Assembly: GCA_023424995.1 (NCBI GenBank)
Contig: JAFADH010000353.1
Location: 1-11,921 of the forward strand
Source of the DNA: Bacillota bacterium
Lineage (GTDB): Bacteria > Bacillota > Clostridia > Lachnospirales > Lachnospiraceae
DNA: 11,921 bases
Reading direction: 5' to 3'
The notes beneath the pieces were generated by a model. The model made no database searches. It was not told the origin of the DNA and saw only the letters and a program-made list of their open reading frames with translations. Position 1 is the stretch's first letter. Each line of letters starts with the position of its first letter. A program made the translations under genes and the position numbers. Of the stretch, positions 1 to 7,893 are shown piece by piece.

Positions 1-88
1 CGGGCTGCTTAACCTCTTGATTATCCCCGGTACATCCCGACAATATCAATACCAGTGCAAATACCGGCAGTAAATACCTTTTCCTCAT
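1..88 (-). CDS. Lipoprotein N-terminus, probable ABC solute-binding protein (cut by window edge)
   Basis: Only the first 29 codons are inside the window. The translation is MRKRYLLPVFALVLILSGC followed by TGDNQEVKQP. It has a short basic n-region, a hydrophobic core and a lipobox LSGC with Cys19, then a polar segment typical of mature lipoproteins. It should be exported and lipid-anchored on the outer face of the membrane. A GGATGG sequence at 94-99 lies 5 bases before the ATG and supports this start. An in-frame ATG at 97 would add only three residues. It follows permease pair B by 105 bases with no terminator between, so the most likely identity is the sugar-binding protein of that transporter. 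A lipoprotein glycosidase is also possible, since the body of the protein is not visible. The lipoprotein call is firm; the binding-protein role is inferred from context. Confidence 0.7.
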   Translation of the reverse strand, partial: MRKRYLLPVFALVLILSGCTGDNQEVKQP

Positions 89-139
89 ATACACCATCCA
101 TTCTATAACAGCCTGAACATAACTTCCGTAAATATCCTT

Positions 140-169
140 ACAGTTCAATTAAATACCCCGGACAGTTCA
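140..169. repeat. Pair of 8-base direct repeats in the spacer before the edge lipoprotein gene
   Basis: The plus strand carries acagttca at 140-147 and again at 162-169, exactly 22 bases apart, so both copies face the same side of the helix. This is the arrangement AraC-type and some response-regulator proteins bind. It lies between the stop of the last permease gene and the start of the edge lipoprotein gene. A chance 8-base repeat in a 105-base gap is not rare (roughly one in ten by a simple estimate), so the regulatory reading is weak. Confidence 0.2.
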
Positions 170-193
170 GCAGTTTGGCAACAGCTGACCCGG

Positions 194-1195
194 TTATCCT
201 ACGAGTCCGGAATTCTCCAGGTTCTCCACCAGCCACTTCTGTGATCCGAAATAAATAGCCAAAAGCGGCACCAGGAACACGATAACCGCAGCCTGCTTTA
301 TGGCATCAAAGGCAAAGTCCGACGATACGGGTACATCAAACCATACCTTGACGGCATTTAAGATAAATTCCTTATTCTCCGGTGTAAAGGTAGTGGCCAG
401 GCTGGAGCTGAAGTACGGGCCGTCCTTATTAAAATATCTGGTATAATAGGTATCCCCGTAATTCCATACAAAGGACAGGATCCCTACGGTTGAGATCGCC
501 GGTATGGCATTGGGCACCATGATCCGGAAATAAGTGCCGTGAAAGCCGCAGCCGTCGATCAGCGCCGCCTCCTCCAGCTCATTCGGTATATTCTTAAAGA
601 ACTGGCTGAAGATAAAGATAAATAAGCTCTGCTGGATACCAAAGCCCAGAACAGCCAGCATCACCAGGGTGACCGGCTGGTTGATCAGATTCACCTCGCC
701 CGCTGCCGTAAAGAGCTTCAATAAACCAAAGGCGTTAAAATGCGTAAAGTAGATATATTGTGCCAGGAGCAGGGACTGTCTCGGAATCAGGAACACCAGG
801 ATCACAAGGAAAAACACAACCCTGTGCCCAAAGAACTTAACCCTGGCCAGTGCGTATCCTGCCATGGCGGAGAAGAATACCTGGATCACCATAATTCCTG
901 CGGCATACAGGATGGACCATCCCATGGTCATAATCCCCTCCGGCATACTAAAGCGGACTGCCGCCCGAAAGCTCACCGTGGAGAAGTTCAGGGGGACCCA
1001 GATTACATTGGGATTACCCAGATCCTCCACCCTGGAGAACAGGGAAGGGATCAGCTGGATAATGGGATACAGTATCGTAAAGCATAAGCCTGTGATAATG
1101 CAGAATAAGAAAACGGACCGAACCGCTCTCATGACCTTCTTCTTAAACAGATATGCCGCCAGGCCCGGTGAATAACTGCCGGATTTATTTTTCAT
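194..1195 (-). CDS. Carbohydrate ABC transporter permease, MalG-like (pair B)
   Basis: An integral membrane subunit of a CUT1-type sugar importer, 333 residues. The N-terminal helix is at about 28-50. A periplasm-equivalent loop follows to about residue 90, then further helices at about 92-115, 125-145, 172-198 and 300-318. The EAA loop, which docks the ATPase, reads EEAALIDGCG at 208-217 and ends in the usual proline at 228. The C-terminus, NSGLVG, resembles the MalG-subunit tail but is not the common GVKG ending. The loop between the last two helices, about residues 246-298, is long for the family and may face the binding protein. The start ATG has AGGTGG at 1205-1210, 9 bases upstream. The gene overlaps its partner permease by 11 bases, which suggests coupled translation. 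The substrate cannot be read from the sequence; an oligosaccharide is inferred. Confidence 0.9.
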   Translation of the reverse strand: MKNKSGSYSPGLAAYLFKKKVMRAVRSVFLFCIITGLCFTILYPIIQLIPSLFSRVEDLGNPNVIWVPLNFSTVSFRAAVRFSMPEGIMTMGWSILYAAGIMVIQVFFSAMAGYALARVKFFGHRVVFFLVILVFLIPRQSLLLAQYIYFTHFNAFGLLKLFTAAGEVNLINQPVTLVMLAVLGFGIQQSLFIFIFSQFFKNIPNELEEAALIDGCGFHGTYFRIMVPNAIPAISTVGILSFVWNYGDTYYTRYFNKDGPYFSSSLATTFTPENKEFILNAVKVWFDVPVSSDFAFDAIKQAAVIVFLVPLLAIYFGSQKWLVENLENSGLVG

Positions 1196-2090
1196 AGCGT
1201 TTTACCACCTTTCTTAACACCAGCATCAAAAGTCCCAGGATCAGCAATACGTTGATAATATACACAACGGACAGTGCGGAGCCTGTTCCGATCTTACTCT
1301 GCTCGAAGGCAAAGCTGTATGCCTCCTCTGAGATGGGGGATGCCAGGAACAAATCAACCGCGGTATAAACAGCAACAAACAGTGTAATATGCATTATGGA
1401 GGGTATGGTAACCTTCCAGAAGGTCTCATATACCGTAGCTCCTTCGATCCTGGCGACCTCATACAGACTGGGGCTGATGGACTGCAGGGCAGCCAGATAG
1501 ATCAGGGTCTGCACACCGGATTGGGATAATACGTCGAAAATCTTGTCGATATAAGCAATGACCGGTTCCAGCACCCTCATGGGAATGCCTGTGTACATCA
1601 TCAGCCAATCACTGATAAAGCTCTGGCTGAACAGGCCGGAGCTCTGCTGGGTCCATTCTCCGCCCGTTGTGATTGCCAGCATGTCGGTCACCACTTCGAT
1701 GCCGAAGATGATCGGCAGGAAGAAGATAACACGTACGATGCCTCTTCCCCGGAATTTCATATTGGCAAGCAGGGCCATGAATAAGCTGAATATAACAATC
1801 AGCGGTATGTTCGTCAGGATCGATACATTCTGGTCCGTGAACAGCCTCACCATGGGCTGGGCAGTGGTTGTAACCTCACTGGTGAATAAATCGATATAAT
1901 TCTGTATCCCGTGGAAGGAGAATTTCATTCCGCCGGTATCATTGACACTGACCAGGTGAAAAGAATACCTTACGGTATTAAACAACGGTATGGCAAAGCA
2001 GACGAAGAAGCCGATGAGAAACGGCAGTACATATAAAAAGCCGTTCACCTTTCTTTTTGTTGTATATTTCATATGGAATCTATTTTTCAT
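1185..2090 (-). CDS. Sugar ABC transporter permease, MalF-like (pair B)
   Basis: The partner membrane subunit of the following permease, 301 residues with about six helices: roughly 17-40, 91-110, 118-138, 192-205, 231-250 and 276-293. The EAA loop is recognisable but altered: EVARIEGA at 211-218, with Val where Ala is usual, ending with Pro230. The N-terminus FLYVLPFLIGFFVCFAIP is the classic opening of this permease family. The region after residue 140, with GGEW at 143-146, forms an external segment before the helix leading into the EAA loop. The start ATG at 2090 has GGGAGG at 2100-2105, 9 bases upstream. A later in-frame ATG, seven codons in, has no such site. Only 18 bases separate it from the DUF5696 gene, so they share a transcript. 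Pair B differs clearly from pair A, so this is a second transporter and not a recent duplicate. Confidence 0.9.
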   Translation of the reverse strand: MKNRFHMKYTTKRKVNGFLYVLPFLIGFFVCFAIPLFNTVRYSFHLVSVNDTGGMKFSFHGIQNYIDLFTSEVTTTAQPMVRLFTDQNVSILTNIPLIVIFSLFMALLANMKFRGRGIVRVIFFLPIIFGIEVVTDMLAITTGGEWTQQSSGLFSQSFISDWLMMYTGIPMRVLEPVIAYIDKIFDVLSQSGVQTLIYLAALQSISPSLYEVARIEGATVYETFWKVTIPSIMHITLFVAVYTAVDLFLASPISEEAYSFAFEQSKIGTGSALSVVYIINVLLILGLLMLVLRKVVKRYEK

Positions 2091-2108
2091 CTCTTCATTC
2101 CTCCCAGC

Positions 2109-4760
2109 CTATTCCTTGATTATTCGATAGCCAAGAGCCGCTATCTCCTGATTATCAACAGTTACAGAATGAAGGTTATAATTCGTAATGACCCATGCGC
2201 CGGAGGCATAATCCGTGCGGAATACATTCTCCTGCAGAATGGTGTGATCCGTAATCTCCATGGCTCCTATGCTGTCCCAGGCTGCTCTGCACCGGTCATA
2301 TACCGAACGGAGCTTATCCTTTTGCTTCTCATACTGGGTGGCGTAGAGATAATTATAGGAGCTGTCCTTCAGCACATCAGTGCTCCTTGCCGTTAATGTG
2401 AATTTGGGGTAGACACCAAGCTCTACCGCCTGCAGCACATAATATGAATCATTATTGGAGGACAGGTTCACATCCTCGGTGGTCACCTGGATCAGTCCGT
2501 TCATGACCAGCTGCCGGAAAGGTATGGTAGAATACAAGGTTGCATAGTCACTGCTGCTCCTGGAGATATCTTTCGCATAAGTACCATAGACCAGATTCTT
2601 CATCTGCGGGTTATAAAGGGATAATTCCCTGCCCTCGGCCAGCTTCTTAAGATTATGATCCACCACCTGGGCTGCTTCGTAAGTGGAGATCGTCTTCTTA
2701 AACCGGTAATCCGAATAATTGTAATATGCCAGGTCCGATATGGAAAGCTTCTCATAGTCTTTCGCTTCCTTCAGGAACCGGTCCACCACCCCGTTCAGAT
2801 AGCGGGGTGACAGAAGGGAATAATGATAGGACTCCCAGAAGTTGAACCAGCCGTTAAAGATTCCGATTGCAGGTGAATAACGGTAAATCTCCGCGGGATT
2901 ATTGGAATAATCATAGATCGCATGAGTCCTTGCGGAGAAACCATTCCCTTCATCGTAAATCTTGGACAGTGCCGTATCAAAGAACAGGTCAATATTTAAG
3001 TCGTCCGTTAATTGCCGCAGCTGTGCCAGCGACCCTTTGGAGCCATTGGCTTTTACCGGCTCCGCCCCGTCATATAGCTCATTCTCAAAGCCTCCGTTAA
3101 AGAAACCGGTATATTGCAATGCCGCATTCACATCATCAAGATCACCGATGATATCCGCCAGTTCCTTATAGGTTGTCATGGAATAACGGGAATCATAGGG
3201 TATCCCCAGAATCCGTCCGGTCAGGGATATGGCGCCGATAAAGTCCAGGTACAGCTTTGCCTGTTCCGGATAGGAGGGTTCACTGATCTGCCACTGCCGC
3301 ATCAGATAATCCTGATAGGACTTCGCCATATCATAATAAGTGACCGTATCAGGGAACAGTCTGTAGCGTATGGTGTAATCCACCTTAAGGGGTCCCGACC
3401 TGGCCTGATAGGAAGCCGCATTCTCACTGAAGGGTCCGTAGACCTTGACACTGGTATACTGGGTCACATCGAAGGAAGCATATGCCTTATTATAGGCAGA
3501 GGGGCTTTCCTTACTGACGGAGCCCAGCTTCACATGTATGTAGGAGGTCTCGGCGCCCTGTTCGATAATCCCCAGGAATCCATGGGTAGCGCTGTCTCCC
3601 TCCCCATAGGTCATGCCGAATACCGGCATCATCAGCTCATCACTGTATTCCGGCATGAAATAATAATCCGTAAAATAATCATTGTCATATACCGGTCTCT
3701 TATAGTCTGGAACCGCCGGGTCATAAGTGTTAAATTCGAATAAAGCTCCCGCACCGTCAGGCACCAGGATATAGCCGTCTTCATACTCCTCTGCTTTCGC
3801 TGTTCCGAAGCCGGGAAGGACCTTGATATTCTGAATGGTATAGAAGGGGTTACGGGAAACCATCTCCTGAGTGGGTACGCGGAATACAAAATCGTCACCC
3901 TCCAGTGTAGCTTCTACGGTGATATCGAAGGCTGCCGGTTCCACAAAGGCTACGGTGAGTCCCAGCTCAGTGCTGTCTTCCAGCAGCATCTCCTGGGTAT
4001 AGCCCAGGAGCTTAGCCAGCGCGATCAGCTGTCTTACCGCACTTCGGGGAGGTGTTCCGTTGATGGCTACCGCATAGACATTCTCCATAATGCTCTTCTT
4101 ATAGATCAAGCCCAGTGTGGTCTGATATTTATCTGCTGTCTCCTGGTCCAGCTGTCCGGTATCCACCAGGTTCTTAATTCCTGCCAGGAAGAAATCCTCA
4201 TACCGCTCCGGGGGCATCTTAACCGGATAATATTCTGAGAAACGTTCCGATTCTCCTTCATTGATATCCATCCTGATCTGCACACCGTTCTCTATCTGAA
4301 AGATGGAATAGCTGCCCAGTGCCGTACTGTAGGTGTAGCTGTCCCATTCATAAAGATTATTGTCATTCCCCAGGTAAGAAACGGTAAGGAGGGATTGCTC
4401 CAGAGTTCCGGCAGCACCGGGTACCAGGGCATTCCATGTTTTCCCCGTATTCTTATCCCTGATCTTTAAATTCATGGTTGCACTGTCGATATACAGGCTC
4501 TTGCTGCCGCTTTCCGCTACCATGACCTCACCGGCATCCTTAGGTATCTGTGCTCCCGGTTCCGAGAGTCCGTCATAATTAACCTCGGGTAATGCATCCG
4601 CCTTCACCATAAAAATCGGTATATAATGGATCAAACCGGCCAGGATGAGAATACCCGCTCCTGTTGCAAAAAGCTTACCGATCAAATGCCTGCTGTAAAA
4701 TCTTTTAATATTACCGGTTATCTTACGCAGTATGTCCGGTATCTTATTAAATGCCTTCAT
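2109..4760 (-). CDS. DUF5696-type membrane-anchored protein, glycoside-hydrolase-like fold
   Basis: The protein has 883 residues. A basic cytoplasmic start is followed by one hydrophobic helix at about 32-52, then a large external part. ADA at 54-56 could be a signal-peptidase site, but the 30-residue basic lead favours an anchor. Residues about 75-490 are rich in beta strands and resemble the sugar-mutarotase-like sandwich found before many glycosidase barrels. Residues about 500-790 alternate strands and helices as in a TIM barrel, with acidic residues at strand ends: D506 (YLDFIGA), D595 (LFFDTAL), D676 (SISDLAYY), E712 (RELSLYNP) and E762. A short C-terminal beta segment includes WVITNYN (856-862) and ends LGYRIIKE, a typical barrel-enzyme tail. 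I recognise the architecture as DUF5696 from memory; enzyme activity is inferred and the catalytic residues are unproven. It sits between a Yip1 gene and permeases, which fits processing a glycan before import. Confidence 0.75.
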   Translation of the reverse strand: MKAFNKIPDILRKITGNIKRFYSRHLIGKLFATGAGILILAGLIHYIPIFMVKADALPEVNYDGLSEPGAQIPKDAGEVMVAESGSKSLYIDSATMNLKIRDKNTGKTWNALVPGAAGTLEQSLLTVSYLGNDNNLYEWDSYTYSTALGSYSIFQIENGVQIRMDINEGESERFSEYYPVKMPPERYEDFFLAGIKNLVDTGQLDQETADKYQTTLGLIYKKSIMENVYAVAINGTPPRSAVRQLIALAKLLGYTQEMLLEDSTELGLTVAFVEPAAFDITVEATLEGDDFVFRVPTQEMVSRNPFYTIQNIKVLPGFGTAKAEEYEDGYILVPDGAGALFEFNTYDPAVPDYKRPVYDNDYFTDYYFMPEYSDELMMPVFGMTYGEGDSATHGFLGIIEQGAETSYIHVKLGSVSKESPSAYNKAYASFDVTQYTSVKVYGPFSENAASYQARSGPLKVDYTIRYRLFPDTVTYYDMAKSYQDYLMRQWQISEPSYPEQAKLYLDFIGAISLTGRILGIPYDSRYSMTTYKELADIIGDLDDVNAALQYTGFFNGGFENELYDGAEPVKANGSKGSLAQLRQLTDDLNIDLFFDTALSKIYDEGNGFSARTHAIYDYSNNPAEIYRYSPAIGIFNGWFNFWESYHYSLLSPRYLNGVVDRFLKEAKDYEKLSISDLAYYNYSDYRFKKTISTYEAAQVVDHNLKKLAEGRELSLYNPQMKNLVYGTYAKDISRSSSDYATLYSTIPFRQLVMNGLIQVTTEDVNLSSNNDSYYVLQAVELGVYPKFTLTARSTDVLKDSSYNYLYATQYEKQKDKLRSVYDRCRAAWDSIGAMEITDHTILQENVFRTDYASGAWVITNYNLHSVTVDNQEIAALGYRIIKE

Positions 4761-4764
4761 AATT

Positions 4765-4770
4765 ACCTCC
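4765..4770 (-). promoter_or_regulatory. Ribosome binding site that sets the DUF5696 gene start
   Basis: GGAGGT on the minus strand lies 4 bases before the ATG at 4760. The open frame extends 11 codons further up to a GTG at 4793 that overlaps the end of the Yip1 gene, but that GTG has no Shine-Dalgarno sequence at a useful distance. The ATG at 4760 is therefore preferred. Confidence 0.75.
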
Positions 4771-4789
4771 ATTATGCCGTCCTGCGGCA

Positions 4790-5422
4790 TCACATTCTCC
4801 GTATTATTTCCTGTGCTACGGAAACGGTGAAATTGTACATACGCTCCAATAAGGTAAAGAACAGGATACCCAGGAATACGATAATTGCCGCTGCTATGGC
4901 CGTTGCAATCAGGGTCTTTAAATTAACCGCCATGGAATATTCATGAATTACGCAAAGTCCGGCCAGCATCAGGAATACAAACCAGACAATTCCGATGCCT
5001 CGTACCGACAGTAATATGATGACTTCTTCTTCGATCACAAAGTTGCTGACGAATACCGTAACCGCATTAAACAAAAGCATGGGAATCAGGGAATAGCCGA
5101 CTACGATGAAGATATCCCGCATATTCCCCTTTCCGTTGAACAGTGTCGTTATCGTCCAGTTTCTGACGGTAAACAGCAGGAATACGGACAGTGAGGATAT
5201 GAATATGGATATGCTGTTCATGGCAAATATGGCATTAAAATTCATAACAAAGCCGGTATACTGGTAGGAGACACACTGCATGATCCCGTACAGCACCATA
5301 ATAATGGCAGCTACCGCCGCACTGCCCCTTTTCCGGTATTTCACTTCATAGAAACCGTCAAAGGGATGGAATACGGTATACTTCAGATACTGCAGCTTTT
5401 CATTTATGATTTCCTTATTCAT
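4790..5422 (-). CDS. Yip1-family multi-pass membrane protein
   Basis: The protein has 210 residues and about five membrane helices (about 35-52, 68-86, 103-128, 141-159 and 170-192). The cytoplasmic lead, YLKYTVFHPFDGFYEVKYRKRGS split around residues 12-34, holds the HPFDGF motif typical of bacterial Yip1-family proteins. NWTITTLFNG at 88-97, leading into a helix with GYSLIP at 109-114, is a second family feature. Bacterial members have no firmly assigned function; eukaryotic relatives act in membrane trafficking. AAGGAGG at 5432-5438, 9 bases upstream, supports the ATG. That ATG lies inside the end of the propeller/TPR gene (ATGAATAA, 8-base overlap), so the two are probably translated together and may form one membrane complex. 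Its place between two surface-facing proteins suggests a scaffold or anchoring role, which is inference. Confidence 0.85.
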   Translation of the reverse strand: MNKEIINEKLQYLKYTVFHPFDGFYEVKYRKRGSAAVAAIIMVLYGIMQCVSYQYTGFVMNFNAIFAMNSISIFISSLSVFLLFTVRNWTITTLFNGKGNMRDIFIVVGYSLIPMLLFNAVTVFVSNFVIEEEVIILLSVRGIGIVWFVFLMLAGLCVIHEYSMAVNLKTLIATAIAAAIIVFLGILFFTLLERMYNFTVSVAQEIIRRM

Positions 5423-6902
5423 GAAGCTTCCCCTCCTTCCTGTGATATCGAACCTCGGAAGCTGCGATCAACGATATGCCGGTCACGAATATCACCGCAA
5501 CGATACCGAAGTTCTCCTTCAATACTTCCCCCCTGTAACCGTTATAGGCTTTGGAATAATACGTACGGTTATTGCCCAGCTTGAAGAATTCCATAGCCTT
5601 CTTATACTCATTCTTCATCAGGTAATTCTTGCCGATGCCCACATATGCCACTTCATAATTGGCATTCAGCTTTAATATCTGTTCATTCAGCGCCAGGGCT
5701 TCATCCCACTGCCCATGATAATATTTCTCGCTTGCCTCAAGTGCGATCCTGCCAAAGTCCGTGGGAGTCAGGATATAGGCGCATTTTAACGTACTGTCGG
5801 TAACCACCAGCTTTTCTCCCAGCCAGGCGATACCGGTGGGCATCTGGAAGGCTCCCTTGGTCTTCCCCAGAGTGCCGAAGGCATTCAGCAGCTGGCCGTC
5901 AAAATCGTAGAGGAAGATTCGTCCCCTGGTTTTATCCATCACCGCATAGGTTCCATACTCCGACACTGCGATATCCACGAACTGGCTGGCAGGCGGATTA
6001 AGATAATACATATCCCCTTCCACAAAGGTAGTACCCTCTTCACGGAGTATATTGACACCGCTGGAATTTAACCGGAAGGCTTTATATATGGACGCCGCAT
6101 CATAGGTAACGGCATAGATGAAGCCGTCCGGATCAATGTCCACATTGTTAAAGGCAGGCGCAAAGGTCTTTCTCATCTGCTCCTTCTGTTTATCCGTAGA
6201 TAAGGTCTTCCAGAAATAATCCACCAGGTTTACCTGCGGTTCATTTACGCCAAAATACCTGGAGAAGCTTCCGTCCGCATTCAGCTCCAGGATACCTTCA
6301 TAACTGGACTGCACCACTACATACATACGGCCCGCATTGTCCACCACAAGCTTGGAGGGTTTGAATTCCGAGACTCCCGCCATGTTCTCCGGCCTTCCCA
6401 GCATCCGGAGCAGTGTATAATCACTGCCGTCCAGAACCAGGATCCTTCCGTTGCCCGTATCTGTGATATATAATTCGTTCCTTTTCTCGTAATAAAAGAC
6501 TCCTTCCGGCATATTCAGCACCAGCTGCTTGCCGGTAGCCTCATCAATTACGATCTTCCCCTGTGCATCCTTGACCACCTTAATGGATCTTAAGAATTCT
6601 CCGTGGGAATCCATGATATTCACTCTGCTTTCCAGGGTATCCACCAGGAAGATCCGTCCGTCCTTACTGGTGCAGACATCATTTAGGCCTTTTACAGTGA
6701 CCCCGCCCATGCCGCTTTCATCAATCACTTTATCCGGCAGGAAGGAAGCCGGTCCCTCCACCGCATTAGACCAGTAATCATAGGTATATCCGTCATAGCT
6801 GTAGCTGGTGCCGTCCGAAGCCAGGGCATAAGCAGGAACTGATAATACCGGGCCGGCCAGTACCGCAATAATTATTATTAATAATCCGATCTTTTTCTTC
6901 AT
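5415..6902 (-). CDS. Exported NHL-type beta-propeller plus TPR protein with C-terminal membrane anchor
   Basis: The protein has 495 residues. A signal peptide covers about 1-27 (core LLIIIIAVLAGPVL, likely cut after AYA). Six propeller blades follow at about 72-108, 132-170, 180-218, 250-286, 308-343 and 352-385, with repeated NHL-style strands such as GRIFLVDTLESRVNIMD and NELYITDTGNGRILVLD. Two TPR-like helical hairpins at about 391-445 include WDEALALNEQILKLNANYEVAY. A final helix at about 465-481, followed by the basic tail RYHRKEGK, anchors it with the propeller outside. Propellers of this type bind proteins or ligands and TPRs bind proteins, so a scaffold or sensor role fits better than catalysis; lactonase-like activity cannot be ruled out. 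AGGAGG at 6908-6913 overlaps the previous stop codon, 5 bases before the ATG. The stop overlaps the Yip1 start. Confidence 0.85.
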   Translation of the reverse strand: MKKKIGLLIIIIAVLAGPVLSVPAYALASDGTSYSYDGYTYDYWSNAVEGPASFLPDKVIDESGMGGVTVKGLNDVCTSKDGRIFLVDTLESRVNIMDSHGEFLRSIKVVKDAQGKIVIDEATGKQLVLNMPEGVFYYEKRNELYITDTGNGRILVLDGSDYTLLRMLGRPENMAGVSEFKPSKLVVDNAGRMYVVVQSSYEGILELNADGSFSRYFGVNEPQVNLVDYFWKTLSTDKQKEQMRKTFAPAFNNVDIDPDGFIYAVTYDAASIYKAFRLNSSGVNILREEGTTFVEGDMYYLNPPASQFVDIAVSEYGTYAVMDKTRGRIFLYDFDGQLLNAFGTLGKTKGAFQMPTGIAWLGEKLVVTDSTLKCAYILTPTDFGRIALEASEKYYHGQWDEALALNEQILKLNANYEVAYVGIGKNYLMKNEYKKAMEFFKLGNNRTYYSKAYNGYRGEVLKENFGIVAVIFVTGISLIAASEVRYHRKEGKLHE

Positions 6903-6911
6903 CTGTCCCTC

Positions 6912-7799
6912 CTAACCCTTCACACCGGAGGTAGCCATCGTCTCGATGACATTACTCTGGGATATGACGAATACCGATATTGGAACCAGAAGCATAATAA
7001 GGGTGATAGCAGAGGATACACCGGTTCTGGCGATACCTCCGCTTACCATCTGGGTAAGCACATAGCTGACCGGCTTTAATTCCTCCGTATAGATAAATAC
7101 GCCGCCGGTGGTTCCCCAGAGATTCTGAAAGGACAAAATGATCAGGGTGATCCAGGCCGGCTTGCAAAGAGGCATGACTACCCGCCAGAAGGTCTTCAGT
7201 TCTCCCGCGCCGTCGATCTTTGCCGCTTCCAGCATCTCGTCCGGTATCTGTACCATAAAGTTCTTCATCAGATACAAGCCTAAGGTGGAACCTACCACCG
7301 GAAGCACCACGGCCCAGTAAGTATCGATCATTCCCAGGCTGCTCATGATCAGATAGTTCGGTATGGCTGTTACGGTTCCATTGAACATTAAGGAATACAG
7401 AATAATATTGCTCATAAGCCTGGAACCCGGGAAGGTATACTTCGCCAGGGGGAAGGCTGCCATGGAACCAAGGAGGACGGTTCCAAGGGTGCCGAGTCCG
7501 GTGATCATGGCCGTATTAAAGATATATCTGGTCAAAGGCACGTTAAAGCCTTCAATTATCGTTGCCAGATCAAAAAAGTTATTCAGCGTAGGATTATCTA
7601 CGGTAAGCCTCGGCGGAAAGATAAAGATTTCACTCAGGGGCTTAAAGGCATTCACCACCGTCATAACCAGCGGAAACACACTGAATAATCCGAAGATCAA
7701 AAGCACCATGGTCAGGCCCACGTCCCCGGACAGACTGCGGTTTCGCCGCCTTATCTTTCTCGCTTTTAATTTTGAAACAATCAATCCATATAATCTCAT
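6912..7799 (-). CDS. Carbohydrate ABC transporter permease, MalG-like (pair A)
   Basis: A membrane subunit of a CUT1 sugar importer, 295 residues, close to the normal family length. Helices lie at about 28-50, 92-116, 128-150, 160-180, 212-228 and 262-281. The family signature LFSVFPLVMTVVNAFK is at 38-53. The EAA loop reads EAAKIDGAGE at 191-200 and ends with Pro210. The tail is TSGVKG, the standard ending for MalG-type subunits in Gram-positive bacteria. GGAGA, 7 bases before the ATG, supports the start. A 94-base spacer separates it from the MalF-like partner, unusually wide for a permease pair in this operon, and I see no convincing structure in it. Only 9 bases lie between its stop and the propeller/TPR gene. 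Substrate specificity is not readable. Confidence 0.93.
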   Translation of the reverse strand: MRLYGLIVSKLKARKIRRRNRSLSGDVGLTMVLLIFGLFSVFPLVMTVVNAFKPLSEIFIFPPRLTVDNPTLNNFFDLATIIEGFNVPLTRYIFNTAMITGLGTLGTVLLGSMAAFPLAKYTFPGSRLMSNIILYSLMFNGTVTAIPNYLIMSSLGMIDTYWAVVLPVVGSTLGLYLMKNFMVQIPDEMLEAAKIDGAGELKTFWRVVMPLCKPAWITLIILSFQNLWGTTGGVFIYTEELKPVSYVLTQMVSGGIARTGVSSAITLIMLLVPISVFVISQSNVIETMATSGVKG

Positions 7800-7893
7800 T
7801 ATATATTCTCCATTCTTCCATCCAACTGCTTATTGCAGACAGTGCAGGCTTCATTCCCGTAATTTACCGGTTGAATATGGCCTTCACACATAA

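Noticed and set aside
170..189. Imperfect hairpin just after the last permease gene as a terminator
   Set aside because: On the minus strand, tcagc/gctga and gtt/aac pair with a mismatch between them, but the stem is weak and no T-run follows, so transcription probably continues.
3114..3743. A 209-codon open frame on the plus strand inside the DUF5696 gene
   Set aside because: It is fully antisense to a coherent 883-residue protein, with no ribosome binding site or domain.
4761..4793. GTG start at 4793 for the DUF5696 gene
   Set aside because: It adds 11 codons without a Shine-Dalgarno sequence, whereas the ATG at 4760 has GGAGGT 4 bases upstream.
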